From contig CAJNOJ010000023.1 in assembly GCA_905250025.1 (NCBI GenBank), positions 496,001-560,000 on the forward strand: a DNA stretch of 64,000 nucleotides. The letters are read 5' to 3'. This DNA is from Adineta ricciae. Lineage: Eukaryota; Rotifera; Eurotatoria; Adinetida; Adinetidae. Positions 40,401-51,710 of this stretch are shown one piece after another (position 1 is the first letter of the stretch; each line of letters begins with the position of its first letter). A model generated the notes under the pieces. That model searched no databases. It saw nothing but the letters and a program-made list of their open reading frames with translations, and was not told the DNA's origin. The translations under genes and the position numbers were made by a program.

Positions 40401-43400
40401 CAAATTCGCATGAATGAAAAGCAAGTGAAGTGAAAAGAAAATGATCTAGGCAGAATTCATTAGTTGACACTTGATTATTCTATTGGCAAGCGATCTTTTC
40501 AAATTGTCATGCCGCAGTTTACACATCAGTTTCATGAGGTGAGAAGAAAACGAGAGAATATCTTTCAGCGTCGAATACATTTTTCGGATTGAAAAGATGA
40601 AAAACGACATTTCCGTTGACATACAAAGAAGAACAAATGATTCTTGCATCTCATTTTGATTAATGTTGTTGATGTCAATCTCAAAGAATTAGATTTCGTG
40701 GTTTTTGAATCGAATGGAGTTGAGACGATACGAACACATTCGAGTTAGTCATTTCTACGTTTTTTTCCTTTCTTTCGCTTAGCTTTTCTTTTTGTTTGAT
40801 TGCTGCACGTCGAACTATGTTATTGTTCGATTAAATGCTGATGACGAGGAATAAGAAAAAGCAAAGAACGCTTCTCTTATCATCACAATTTCTTTTTCCT
40901 TGTCTATAATGTCTGTCGACACTCAATTCTTCAGTTCCGGAAGTATCTCTCATTAATAAAACAAAATGAATCTTTTTCTTTCCATGAATTTTTGTTTTCT
41001 TTGTTATTAATGGGCCAATCCATTTTGACCTTGAAGAGCACCAATTCTGTCGAGCATTTGGCTCTGATTGTCTCATAATGAGAGGAGATTTCTTTAATAC
41101 GAAACGTTTGTAACAAGTTGAGATAGATGTTGTTCTTCGAACAGAACTACAAGATATTATGACTGTAATGATATGTGAAGAAATCGCCGAGAGACAGAAA
41201 GAACGATCATATTTCAGTCTTCACTCTATCAATAAGAAGGAATCGTTCACGCATCCATTCATTATAGACATATAGATGCATGCTGAAATCCTACTATGCC
41301 GGAGCGGCAATACCCGATTAACCTGATATACAGATCATGACATACCGAGTAGTAGCATTATTATTTTTTTGTATGTGTGTATACAAAAACACATGTATAT
41401 CTATATGTTTGTCAAAGGAAAGTTATTGTTGACTCTTTGCTCTGTTTCTCCCTCTTCTCGTATATACCCATAGGAAATTGTATACATTAAATATTTAATG
41501 CCAATCAAGAACGATAGAACAGAAGCAAAGAAGCTTTGAAGTTGTTCAATGAATGGCTGCTAGCAAGAATTGATTAGACTTTTTCTTTCTTTTGTTTCGA
41601 AATGACCGAAGTTTCTAGTTGCAATCAGACAGATAGAGAGTTCCAATTAACAGTATAGGAAATCTCAGAACCTTGGAAGGAGTCAAAAGAATGCAGCGCT
41701 AATATATGTATATATATATATATATATACGAATTTGATAATATTACTGAAAATGACGGAATCTGAAGTGTGTTGATAATTGGGAATAGCTATGATTCGTT
41801 CAAAAGATGCCTACAGTTGTTTTTATTCTCGCTCGCTCTTTCGTGCTTTCATTTTCTTTTTGTTGTTCAGCGATTTTCAATAGGGCAAATTTGATTCATA
41901 TGTAAATATGAAGATTGATGACGGGAAAAACTAAGATTTGTAAAAGCAGTTACTTTGTAGCACATCGGAAAGAGAAAAATCTTGTCGGAACACATCGCAT
42001 TACGAAGACAGTCGCTCTTGTCTGATTAATAAGCACTGATGATAGAGAATACGTGTCTGAGGTCGAGTTCAGACTCATAAATTTGTTTTGCTGAAAGATA
42101 AATGTTGAGTGATAGATCGAACTATTTTTCCTTTCTGACAAACGATAGAAGAAAACAAGTTTATATTCTATTCTTTAAATAATCAGTCAAGATAATACGA
42201 TATAAAGCAAAATGTACCACACATTTCTTTTTTTCTTCTCTCAGTTTTTTTTTGTGTGTGTACTTGTCTGTTTAATAGAATCTATCTTGTATATGCACAT
42301 TTTTCTTCATATGTAGTTGTCGATTGTCGCCTATCAGGAAGGCAAATATTTTGGCCTCGCCTCGTTTTTACAGTATTCGCATTACTATTCATTCATTCTT
42401 TTCCTTTCTTGTTGTATATGCATCATGCTACTCTTGCAAAGGGGCTTATTACATTGATGAGTTTTTACTATGATTATATTCGGCCGCTATGTTCTTTCTA
42501 TTTCTCTCGCTCTCTTCTTCCCTCCTCTTTCTTCTCTCCCTCCCAGTATGCTCTCACTGCTACTATATAGAAAAAAGAAAAAAAGCGGTGCCAGAACGGC
42601 GAACGAACGAACGAACAAACGAATATAGAAAGTCGGTCTGTTTGCTCTTCTCGCTCTACTCTATAATCAGTCAAAATAACGTACCGGTAGTATTCACTCG
42701 CCTGATACACACGGTCTATAGCGACATATTCATTCGTACGGATACCTACCTAGTCGCTTATATTTTTCTCTCTCACTTCAACTTCATTTCTTGTTCATCA
42801 TATTCTCTGTCTCGGAGATCGACAAAAAGTCTTCATTTACTGTAGACCAACATTCTCATACACGCATACACGGTAGCTATTACCGGTGGTAGTATTAAAT
42901 ATTACTATCATAAGCGTTGTTTTGTTTGCTTGCAACATGGAAGGCGATGTTGTTTTGCTTGGATTAATGGACTGGAATGCCGGTTCGTCGGCGACACAGC
43001 TCATACCATTGCCAACAACAACTGAAGTGTGTTATGAATTGTTGACAGGCGGGGTTTGTATACATCATAAATAATATCAGCTGTGCGTTAGAAGACAGAT
43101 GAAAAAAAAGCAAACTATACTAAATGTCTTGTCGGTCTTTTCTCCTTTGAACAGTTATAATAAGAAAAACTATCGATAAAGATAATTAGCGACGTCTATG
43201 TGATATTATTTTTCTTTTTAAGCCAACACAACCTCACTCTGGTGCATATGATCAATCGAGAGCAACATTCATAAATGGACACCATGCGATTGTTAATAAT
43301 GGTCTCTCTCCATCATCGTCATCATCTCATCAAACTCAACAACATCTCAGTGATACAAATTTGTATATAAAAAATTTATCACCTGACTGTTCTGATCAAG

Positions 43401-44732
43401 ATCTTGCTAAACTAGTAGAAGGGTAATCATCAGATAGAATATTTTCACATATGAACTATTAAATTATTTGTGTGTTGTAAATAGCTGTGGAAAAGTTAAG
43501 TCAATGAAAGCAATCATTGATAAACAAACAAATAAATGTAAAGGATTTGGTTTTATCGATTTTGAAACGAACGAAGATGCGCAAATGGCTATAGCTCAAC
43601 TACAAAAGCAAGGCTATGCAGCTCAACTGGCTAAAGTAAATTTTGAAAAACACTCGCATCTTTTCGAATTCTATCTTTGAATTCATCTAGTCTTCACAAC
43701 AACAAGAACAAGACACAACAAATTTATATTTTGCTAATTTGGATCCACAAATGACTGAACAAGATTTACGACAAGCACTTAGTCAATATGGTACTGTTGT
43801 TAGTGTACGTATTTTGCGGGATCAACAAAAACAGTCACGTGGTGTTGGCTTTGCGCGTATGAATGACAAAGAGCAATGTCAGGCAATTATTAATCGATTC
43901 CATAATCAGAATTTTCCAGGTTCGCAATTACAGCATCTAAATATCACACTGTTTTTTATTTCTTCTATAATAGATTTTTCTGATAAACACGTACATGTTA
44001 AATTTGCTGATGCAAATAACAAAAACAAAAAAATGTATAAAACAGGCTTTGAGGTATGTTCGCTTGGATATGATCTGTAAGTGATAGTAACGAAATATCT
44101 TTTTTTCCTCAATCCGTAAAGGATATGAAAAGTGGTCATCCAATATATTCAATGGATCAAACTGTTTCATATTCATCACCAGCTGTTGTGTTTCCTCCGT
44201 GGTCCCCAATGCCAGCTGCGCCGATGCTTTCTCAACAAGCTTCAAATCAACAACAAGCACAACAGGCACCACAAACTATTGTCTCCGGTCCACCACCGCA
44301 TCCACATCATGCAGCACATCATCAAATGTATGCACAAGCAGCACAACTTCGACCGCCATTAGGTGTATTCAATCCATCTATTCCGTCCTATATGCACTTG
44401 TCACACGGGCCAGGTCCGGAGTCTGGTGCAGCATTTGTAGTGCCAATGCAGCAATTACAACAATTACAAATTGCTAACGGCCACCCGGGAGCCTTTTGTC
44501 TGGTAAATCCACCGCATCCGCATCCACATCCACATGCACATCCGCATCCTCATGCTGCAGCCGCACTTTTTATGCAAGCACCACAACCAACAGCTGCACC
44601 ACCACCTCAACCACAACAACAATCAGCACCCCCACCGACACAAAACGATCCATCACAAGTATGTTAAATTAAGAGAAAATGTTTCTTTTATCTATTATCG
44701 TACTCTTCTTTCTCTCCTAGGATCTATCGTAG
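37394..44732 (+). CDS. RBMS: RBMS / alan shepard-type RNA-binding protein, two RRMs
   Basis: Single-stranded nucleic-acid-binding protein of the RBMS (MSSP) family, expected to bind AU-rich RNA and regulate mRNA. RRM1 holds TNLYIKNLSPDCSDQDLAKL and KCKGFGFIDFE. RRM2 holds TNLYFANLDPQMTEQDLRQA and SRGVGFARMNDKEQC, closely matching the RBMS pair. The link AQLAKSSQQQEQDTTNLYF resembles the family's MAKQQEQDPTNLY. A 261-base polyglutamine-bearing exon (39460-39720) precedes it, and a Gln/His/Pro-rich C-terminal tail follows (44125-44667). The last junction gives QDLS and a stop at 44730-44732; without it the frame stops at 44667. The first codon depends on which leader exon is used (see separate entries). 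Introns of up to 3.5 kb contrast with about 50 bases in neighbouring genes. Confidence 0.85.
37894..38112 (+). other. RBMS candidate first coding exon B
   Basis: Begins MTSSSSSSNHRHHRQLDTSL and ends IPTLE with a GTGATG donor, again phase 0. Ser/His-rich, 73 codons. The frame upstream of the ATG is closed by TAA. Translating it as part of the RBMS protein is an inference. Confidence 0.45.
38951..38989 (+). other. RBMS candidate first coding exon C
   Basis: Encodes MVMMTATAASILG and ends in a consensus GTGAGT donor, phase 0, 470 bases before the polyglutamine exon. Confidence 0.5.
39541..39575 (+). repeat. CAG/CAA repeat encoding polyglutamine
   Basis: Mixed CAG and CAA codons giving about ten glutamines in the RBMS exon. 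The mix of codons suggests selection for the amino acid rather than simple triplet expansion. Confidence 0.8.
41701..41728. repeat. (TA)n microsatellite in RBMS intron
   Basis: AATATATGTATATATATATA continuing to TATACG within the 3.5 kb intron between 39720 and 43224. Confidence 0.7.
42601..42622. repeat. (GAAC)n tetranucleotide repeat
   Basis: GAACGAACGAACGAACAAAC: four clean GAAC units and one variant, about 315 bases upstream of RBMS candidate first exon D. Confidence 0.65.
42937..43053 (+). other. RBMS candidate first coding exon D
   Basis: ATG MEGDVVLLGLMDWNAGSSAT, ending LLTGG with a GTTTGT donor in phase 0. It could join the exon at 43224 (PTQPHSGAYDQSRATF), bypassing the polyglutamine exon without a frameshift. 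The donor is weaker than those of exons A and C. Confidence 0.4.
44505..44560 (+). repeat. CAT/CCx repeat encoding a His-Pro run
   Basis: Codons give NPPHPHPHPHAHPHPHAA in the RBMS tail. Low-complexity coding sequence. Confidence 0.7.
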
Positions 44733-45711
44733 AACACCTACTGATGAAACAGCCAATCATTTGTTTGTTTTTCTCTTGCCTTCCCTACTTTATCCTTTTT
44801 GTTTCGCGCGATCTTCTGGCTTGAACGAGAGAATTTTTGTGTGGAATTTTTGTTCATTGTTCGACCACCAAATTTCTCTCTTGTGTGCCGTCTCTTCTTC
44901 TTTTTGTCTGTCTCTGTCTCTGTCTCTCTTTCTTTTCACTTCGTCTCGAGTGCCATTTTGATGATGTTGATGCTGATGAGCGCATGCATATATGTATGTA
45001 TGTGCGTGCGTGTGTATGTGTGCATGACTGACGCTCTTTCTTTCTCTCTCTCTCTCTCTTTCTGTAGTTCTTTTGCTCTTGGTTGCCGTTGTTGTTGTCA
45101 CCGTTTGGTCGGTCTTCATTTCTTTTTTTTTCTCTTGTCATCATCTCTTCTACTTTTTTCTCCCATGTAGGCCGTACTGGAACAGCCAGTTGCCTTCTTC
45201 TTCTTCTTGTGTCTCTTTGTACGTATGAGACTGAAAACGAACGATGTCTGTGTGATGAGATAAGAAGAAACACGTGGCTCTATTTTTTTGTTTGTTTGTT
45301 AGCTTCTTGTTTTCTCCATACACACACACACGCACACATACATACAATAATTCACACGTTCGTTTTACATTGTTGATGTAGTCGTTTTTTCGGTGCGTTT
45401 CCATGCATTGATAACAAACTGCGATGAAATGATTTCGAGTAAGACATTTATATATACACAGATATATATATATATATACATGCACACACACAAACAGAGA
45501 GACGAAATAAAACAAAAAAACCACAAATGTACGAGAACGAAATATACAATTATTTTATTCTTATTATCGGTACTCGGAAAGAATTTCATTAGAAAATATG
45601 ATAATTGCATTGTATTAGAACTTCCTTTGATGCTTGCAGAAGATGACATTTTGTATTTGATCAGCTGGAATGTCATTCAGTCATGTACCAAATGAGATCA
45701 CATCGAATAAA
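44733..45711 (+). other. RBMS 3' untranslated region
   Basis: About 1 kb with CT-rich, TG-rich and TA-rich simple repeats (CT at 45043-45060, TA around 45460-45478) and no coding signal. AATAAA at 45706-45711 is the probable poly(A) signal. Long frames on both strands here are low-complexity artefacts. Confidence 0.55.
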
Positions 45712-45793
45712 AGTCGGAGTTTGTGATAAACGTTTCTATTATTGTTGAATTTCTTCAGTTGCAGTAAAAGAAAGACAAGGCTACTTTGTTTGT

Positions 45794-47702
45794 CTAGCGT
45801 TTCAATTGTTGTTGAATAGCTTCAATAATTGTATTGATCGATTTATGACGATTGATTTTAATGAATTCCTTTCCTCGAATTGTCAGTATTGAAAGCCAAC
45901 CATTATTTGCCGGATGTGTATGAAGGAAACGAATGGTTTCCGTTGATTGAGCTAAATTTATTGAAATGAAATCAGGAGACTCAATTGAGTTGATTTCTTA
46001 CTGAAGGAAAGTGGGCCTGAATGACAATCACGTATTTGTCTAGCGACAAGATCTAATTGAAGAGATGTTGCACGTTCAGCAATAAAGAATTGGTGAATGA
46101 TTTCAATGGTTTGTTCGAGACGAGGAAGCATCTGCGTTTCATGACTGAGTGAAGTCGATAGAATTTTGCTTGTTTCTTTTGAACGAATCTTTAGAAAGGA
46201 AGCAGTAATGATTAAATTGCTTATCGGTCTGAATATTTTACTTTTTCAATCAGCGATGAAGATATTCCATCGATAGACAGAGCTTCTTTCTTTGGGGAGG
46301 ATAGTGTAATCGTCGAAGAGACATCGTCACTGGAAAATGCAGAGAACAGAGCACGTTTGACACGTTCTGACGGGGTACGTTCTGCATAATGACGAATTTC
46401 AATTGGTGATGCTAATAGTTGCTTGTCCGGTGATTCAGGTAATGGCGCAACATCAATATCAGGAATGTTTTCAAGATCAAATTCTGGATGCCAGCGTGCT
46501 AGATGTTCATCATTTGGAAGTTCATCGATACTCTGTTGAAGTTTATCCGATAAAAAAGTCTACAAGAAAGAAGCATGCAGGTATGATACACAAACGACTT
46601 GATTGTTTTACTCGATGATGTGCTTTAACGGAATTGAGCAGCGCTCGACGAAAACAATCGATTCGTTCGACAATCATCGCCGGAGTGATTTGTACATTAG
46701 CTTGAATACCAAAATCAGCTAGAAAATGATCAAATAAGAAGTGTTTTTCAGAATACTTTCACGTCATATACTTGGAGTTATGGTTAGTTCATGTTTCAGT
46801 TTCACTGGACTTAATGTTGGCAATTGAATCTTTTCTTGTTGGAAGCCGTACATCGTTGGACAGATTGTTTTGATACGGCCAAGTGTTTGTAACGTAAAAT
46901 TTCTAGATCAAATCAAACATGATTTTAACAAAAACAGGAATTAATAGTATACCGTTTGGTTTTTTGCTGAATAATGTGTTGACATTTTTCAAATGTATTA
47001 ATTCCTCCGTTGTTATGGGTATGGCAAACAAGGAAATCTAAGTGTTTATATTGTTCGAGTAATAGCTGATATTTATTTGGCAGAGGTAATTCAATTGTCG
47101 TGACAAGTGAATTGAAACGCTCATAGGCAGGAATTGATGGATAACTAAACACAAGAAGACAGTAGGCGAAGAAAAACATAGGACATACAAAAGTACCTTT
47201 TCACAGGTGTTTGAGGTGATGGATACTTGAACGGACTGGTGGTTATGTCACCGAGCATATTTGAACGTTTGATTGGTGAACGAGAGTAAGTTGATTTATA
47301 TTTATATAAATCGTTTCGAAATGCGCGAATACGGGTACGTATTTCTTCGAGATCCTGTTGTTCCATATGACGTTCGCGCATCTTAACTGGACTACGGTGA
47401 TGAATCGGAGCGCTATGGTGACGAACGAATTTAATTCGAATGGGAATCGAAGATTTTCCATGTGTGTTCTCAGATGAATGATGTGTTTCTTTCATATCAT
47501 TGGCATCCATTGCTGCTGGGTGTGATGTTTCTTCACGAGGAAGATCAGGTGTACACTGATCAAGATCAGTTTCAAGCAGGGGTGATTGTCGATCTTCGAC
47601 TTTGATTACTTTCATCGGTTTATCAAAAAGGATTGCATTTGACATATTCGTCGGATGACATTTCGAGAAGAAATCAGTGATTAAAAGCGTTCTGTGTGAC
47701 AT
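45794..47702 (-). CDS. CDT1: DNA replication licensing factor CDT1
   Basis: Loads MCM2-7 onto origins together with ORC and CDC6, and is inhibited by geminin. The N-terminal end MSHRTLLITDFFSKCHPTN contains a PIP-box-like ITDFF. A disordered basic region follows with SPIKR and TPVKR, typical of CDK sites. The central geminin-binding winged helix begins SIPAYERFNSLVTTIELPLP, then NKYQLLLEQYKHLDFLVCHT and GGINTFEKCQHIIQQKTKR. NFTLQTLGRIKTICPTMYGF comes next, matching the CDT1 order PAY.RF, LP.KYQ.L, TF.K.Q..V, IKT.YP..Y.F. The C-terminal winged helix ends GWLSILTIRGKEFIKINRHK and IEAIQQQLKR. Several short introns. The stop lies 83 bases beyond the RBMS poly(A) signal, so the two genes converge tightly. 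Confidence 0.85.
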
Positions 47703-48695
47703 AATTTATCGATTAAAAAGCATCGAACACAAATAAATTAATAATAAGAACAATTAAAGCGCTGTTCTTGATCTATCTGTCGTGAGTCGAATGGACAATG
47801 GTCAGTATGATTACGGCCTTTGTTGACCATTGACTAGGTCATTCTATCCTCCATATCATCCATAGATGGCGATCATTGTATACGGTCTAGCTAACGAATG
47901 TCTCGAGTTCGCAACTAGATCAAATAACTCACAGCATGTTATGACGGCTAAGTAATCGAGATGATTGCACTTTAACCTCTGTCAAGCGAATGTCTATCAT
48001 AATTATTAAATGACTTGCAAATTAACATATGTCTGCGTCTTCATATCGCGATATGCCATTGAGGTAATTGTGTGCTTCGTCATCAAAAATAAGATTATCA
48101 CAAGCTTACATCAGCGAATCTGCATGTATAGAATACCAAAAGTCATAATACGTCGTCGGTTCGGCGACAATCGTAATAACCACATTTCTCGAAAGTATTC
48201 GAAGAAGGTCAACTCATGTCAAGAAAAATAGCTTAACAGTATCCTTTTAACTTTCGTCGTAACTGACCTTGCAAATATTGTTTTAAGTAGCAAAACATGT
48301 ATCGTGAAAAAACAACAAATCTGAAAGTGTCTTTTCCAGGAATAAGTAGTCATGCCGATCGAACTTGTCAAATCGGCGAAAGAATTGCTACGCAAAAGAC
48401 AGATCTTTCGTGCCTTAAATGAGCACACCAGAACATCTATGTTTGCTTTTTTTGTTTCATGTGAAATCTCACCGAAAAAGTCACTCTTCTTATTTGAAAT
48501 GTGTTGACACCCGTAATGTGGTAGATGTTTTTGTGATGTTTAAATTTCTAATGCACTACCGAATCATACAGTTTTGAAAGAATCAAAGAATAAATCTTAT
48601 TTAAACAAATCATTCTACTCTGTTACTGTTCTTATTTTGTTCTTGTCATACAAACGAACTACGAAGACATTTTTTAAAAGCAGTGAGATTAAGCA
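47703..48695. promoter_or_regulatory. Divergent region between CDT1 and the type II membrane protein
   Basis: About 990 bases that should include both promoters. Short frames on each strand show no domain or splice support. No other element seen. Confidence 0.4.
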
Positions 48696-49661
48696 ATGTA
48701 TGCCAATCGTGATCAAACGTACACACAATATGAATTACCGGTGAGCATTGTTCATTCGAACATCACACGTAAGAAAAACTATGGCCATGTTTGTGCTTTA
48801 GAATGAATCATATTCGAGTAGAGACAATTTTGTCATTCGGGTAGCGCGAAGTGATGTTTCAACAAATGCTGCTTCTAATGTTCCAGTGAAATCGTTTGTG
48901 TTATCTTTCATAATTCATTTTATGCATTATCGTACTTTCTTCAGGTCAGCTGGATGCATTCGAATACTAATGATGATTGCGTGTGGAATTGTAGGTTGTC
49001 TTCTCGCTGCTGCTGTTATCATTACGCTATATGTCGTTATTTACGACAGCATCAATGGTAAGTTGTTAGTTCTCATTTGAAATACTTGTTTAGAAAACAG
49101 TCGAGCACTTAGAACTTATAGAGCGACGCTCAGAGAGATTACATTTGTATAGATATTTTGTAAAGGTAAACTTTATTTTGGTCAGGGAGTGGAACAACTA
49201 CTACAACATCCACTACCACGACTACTTTGTTGACTGTGATCACCGGCGTCCAAAATTATGCAGTGATGTTAAATGCCAACGGTTATCACGGAATTTATTA
49301 TATCCGTTATTATTCAGCAACAAATACTTCAACTTCGTTGAGCATCTCTTATCCAATTGTTTATCTTAGTGGTACAACTTTTTCAACATCATACATAAAT
49401 AATGCTTGGTATGGACTTAGTACTAATTGTGTTGGCTCTACTGGTGTCGCAACGTGTACAGCTGTATGCAAATCACTTTCTCGAAGTTATGTTGGAGTAA
49501 CATCTAGCTGTACAAACGGATATTCGGGTTCCGTTGGATCGTATGTTACACCTGATTATGCTGTTTATACCACTTCGGATAGCACGTCTACACCATGGAC
49601 TGATCATGGAGCAGCATCCACCTGTGTAAATGCAATGTCTTCTTGTGACTGTTCCTTATAG
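48696..49661 (+). CDS. Type II membrane protein with Thr-rich stalk and Cys-rich ectodomain
   Basis: Unrecognised protein of about 240 residues from four exons. The cytosolic part starts MYANRDQTYTQYELP and continues NESYSSRDNFVIRVARSDVS. A single helix follows (CIRILMMIACGIVGCLLAAA, then VIITLYVVIYD), without a cleavable signal, so type II topology is likely. The last exon opens with a threonine-only stalk (GSGTTTTTSTTTTT) suited to O-glycosylation. The ectodomain is Ser/Thr/Tyr-rich: YAVMLNANGYHGIYYIRYYS, several cysteines (TNCV, ATCTAVC, SSCT, STCV) and a terminal SSCDCSL. The exon 2-3 junction is in frame if the donor at about 48898 is used. Such lectin-like or adhesive surface proteins are plausible but no family is assigned. 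Confidence 0.6.
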
Positions 49662-49824
49662 CGAAATAGTTTTCATATGTTGACTGAAATATTGTGTGAA
49701 TGTGAGTTTTAAACACGATCTTTTCCGAATATCTACTACAAATATATTCATATAAAAACTTGTAAGACATAGTTTCAATAAGAAACTCAAAAGGAACAGA
49801 AGTTCGCTTTCACAAAAGTAATTA

Positions 49825-50728
49825 TCACTGACAGCATCGAAAACAGCCCATTTTTAAGAAGCCGCTGACCATCGTTTGCATGCAGGATCCTCTTGCTTTG
49901 CTACAACAATCATCTTTAGAGTCGATATATTCTCGAAGAATATCTTGCGCTCGTTTCTTGTTAGTAAATATTCGACCATGTCCAGGATAGACTCTCTCAA
50001 TTTCATGTTCTTCTAACCAGTCAATCATACGATTGGCACTTCTTAAATAATCGTTCACTGATGATGTTGGCACCCAATCTATTAACTCATCACCATGATC
50101 ACAATCATAGACAAGATCACCTGTGAATAGTGACTTTGTCTTTGGATAATAACAAACAATGCTACCGGGTGTATGGCCAGGTGCATGCGAGACCATGATT
50201 TCATCATCTGCACCTAAAATTTTCTTCATATCATCATGTTTGAAAAATATTCAAATCGTAATTACCTAAATCAATTCGATGACCATCCAGTATTGATTCA
50301 CACTTCGTTGCCGGAACTCGATATTCACGCGCTGAGAAGTTTCTGTAAGGTGCTTGGTCAAAATGCGCTGATCGTACATAGTTTAATGTATCTTTCTCCC
50401 GACCATCTCTCAAGCCTTGATAATCATCTCGATGAATTAGAATTTGACTATCATTTTCGAAATGTTTCGCACCTCCGCAATGATCGAAATGAGAATGTGT
50501 ACATAGAACAAGACATTCACGATCTTTATTAAGTAAATTTAGGTTTTCGAAATGTTTCTTCAAATTACAAACGCCCAAACCGCAATCGATGATTAAGTCA
50601 CGTGCTGCACCACGTATAAGCCAAATATTCGCACGATTGCCTTCGAAAAAATGGTTTTCGTTCGTTAAAAATAAATTATTATCAATTTGTTTTGTGCTAA
50701 ACCATTCAGGATTGTCTGTTGTCGCCAT
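49825..50728 (-). CDS. MBLAC2: MBLAC2-like metallo-beta-lactamase-fold hydrolase
   Basis: Two-zinc hydrolase; vertebrate MBLAC2 has been described as an acyl-CoA thioesterase. Signature order: FFEGNRANIWLIRG, IIDCGLG, the HxHxDH motif in THSHFDHCGG, then HAPGHTPGSI with the next zinc ligand, GDLVYDCDHGDELIDWVPTS and the final ligand in VYPGHG. One intron of about 50 bases (near 50217-50266) joins DGHRIDLG to ADDEIMVSH in frame. I choose the ATG at 50728 (MATTDNPEWFST); the frame is open 13 codons further but only from a TTG. The C-terminal tail is rich in cysteine (DDCC...MGCFRCCQ), which could be palmitoylated, fitting membrane association of the human protein. It lies divergent from the unresolved gene at 50979. 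Confidence 0.82.
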
Positions 50729-50978
50729 GTAACTTTGTTCAACTGTCAATTGAATAACTAAACACAAATCAAGTCATCCATATCGATGAGGTTTGATTCG
50801 TCTAATTATTGAGGTACTATAATTTCGGCGCCGTAGATGGCGGCGTTTATAAATACAACAAAACTTCATAAATACTCCCATGGCTATCTCATTTTGATTG
50901 ATACAATAAAAATCAGCCGATAATGAATTGAAATCGCTGGCTTTCTTCGGAAAAAGCGATTAGATCATTCGGTGAAAA

Positions 50979-51666
50979 ATGTATTCTTATAATTCAATGC
51001 TTGATCATTCTCAATGGGAATTACCATTATCAATGGAGTTAGCAGAACAAACTATAGCGTCAGCATCTAAACATGTTGATTCCGCTCTAGTCGGGATCTT
51101 AGTATTTGTTAGTGAGAAAGTTGTAAGCAGATCTCGATGTTGAGGCAGGAACATGAAAAAAAGATGACAGAATCGGGTCTCGTTTCTGGCCTTTTATCGA
51201 TGAGATAGGCCCTTGCAGACGAAATTTTCCACATATTTGAATGAGTTTCATTTCGAATCTTTCCGATTTGACTAGAAGTAAAACGCCCTTTTTACATTGG
51301 AATATTCGCTGATCAACCTTGGAGGCGTTATGGGAAACTCTAAAGAATGTATTCTATCGATGCGTGATTACAACATCTTCTATTTTATTGTTGTTTACCG
51401 ATGCCATCTACTTTTTATGGCCGTGTCGCAATTGAAAATGTGAGTAACCTCTTGTACTGGCGCTTTTCAGATCGACAAATTCCGATGCGATTTAGAAGTT
51501 TTGACAAAATTCAACTTTTTCGATTAGTTGAAAAGTGAGAATTCGAAAAGGAATTGTTGATAACTCTTCTTTGTATCAGTCAGTTTACTGCCTCGACCCC
51601 TCTGGATATACTCGAATTCGAGCAGATACAGAGGAAGAATCCGATTCCGAACAATCGGAACTCTAG
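50979..51666 (+). CDS. Unresolved small multi-exon gene, possibly decayed
   Basis: A likely first exon (50979-51122) reads MYSYNSMLDHSQWELPLSME, then ASKHVDSALVGILVFVSEKV and a GTAAGC donor. A likely last exon gives SVYCLDPSGYTRIRADTEEE and SDSEQSEL with a stop at 51664-51666, 45 bases before AATAAA. A strong donor GTGAGTAAC sits at about 51439. The middle (51270-51440) has pieces such as KRPFYIGIFADQPWRRYGK and a hydrophobic VITTSSILLLFTDAIYFLWP, but in different frames, and I could not join them cleanly. It may be a short membrane protein with an acidic tail, or a pseudogene. Family unknown. Confidence 0.3.
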
Positions 51667-51710
51667 GATTGCAATTTGGATTGAAGACTGGTGCATTTTT
51701 GCTAATTTAT

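Noticed and set aside
44790-45524. Several long overlapping frames on both strands
   Set aside because: They are Phe/Leu/Ser or Arg/Glu-rich products of CT/GA and TG/CA repeats in the RBMS 3' untranslated region, with no domain and no splice logic.
48696-51122. Possible paralogy between MYANRDQTYTQYELP and MYSYNSMLDHSQWELP starts
   Set aside because: The similarity is limited to a few residues at the N-terminus, and the rest of the two loci does not align.
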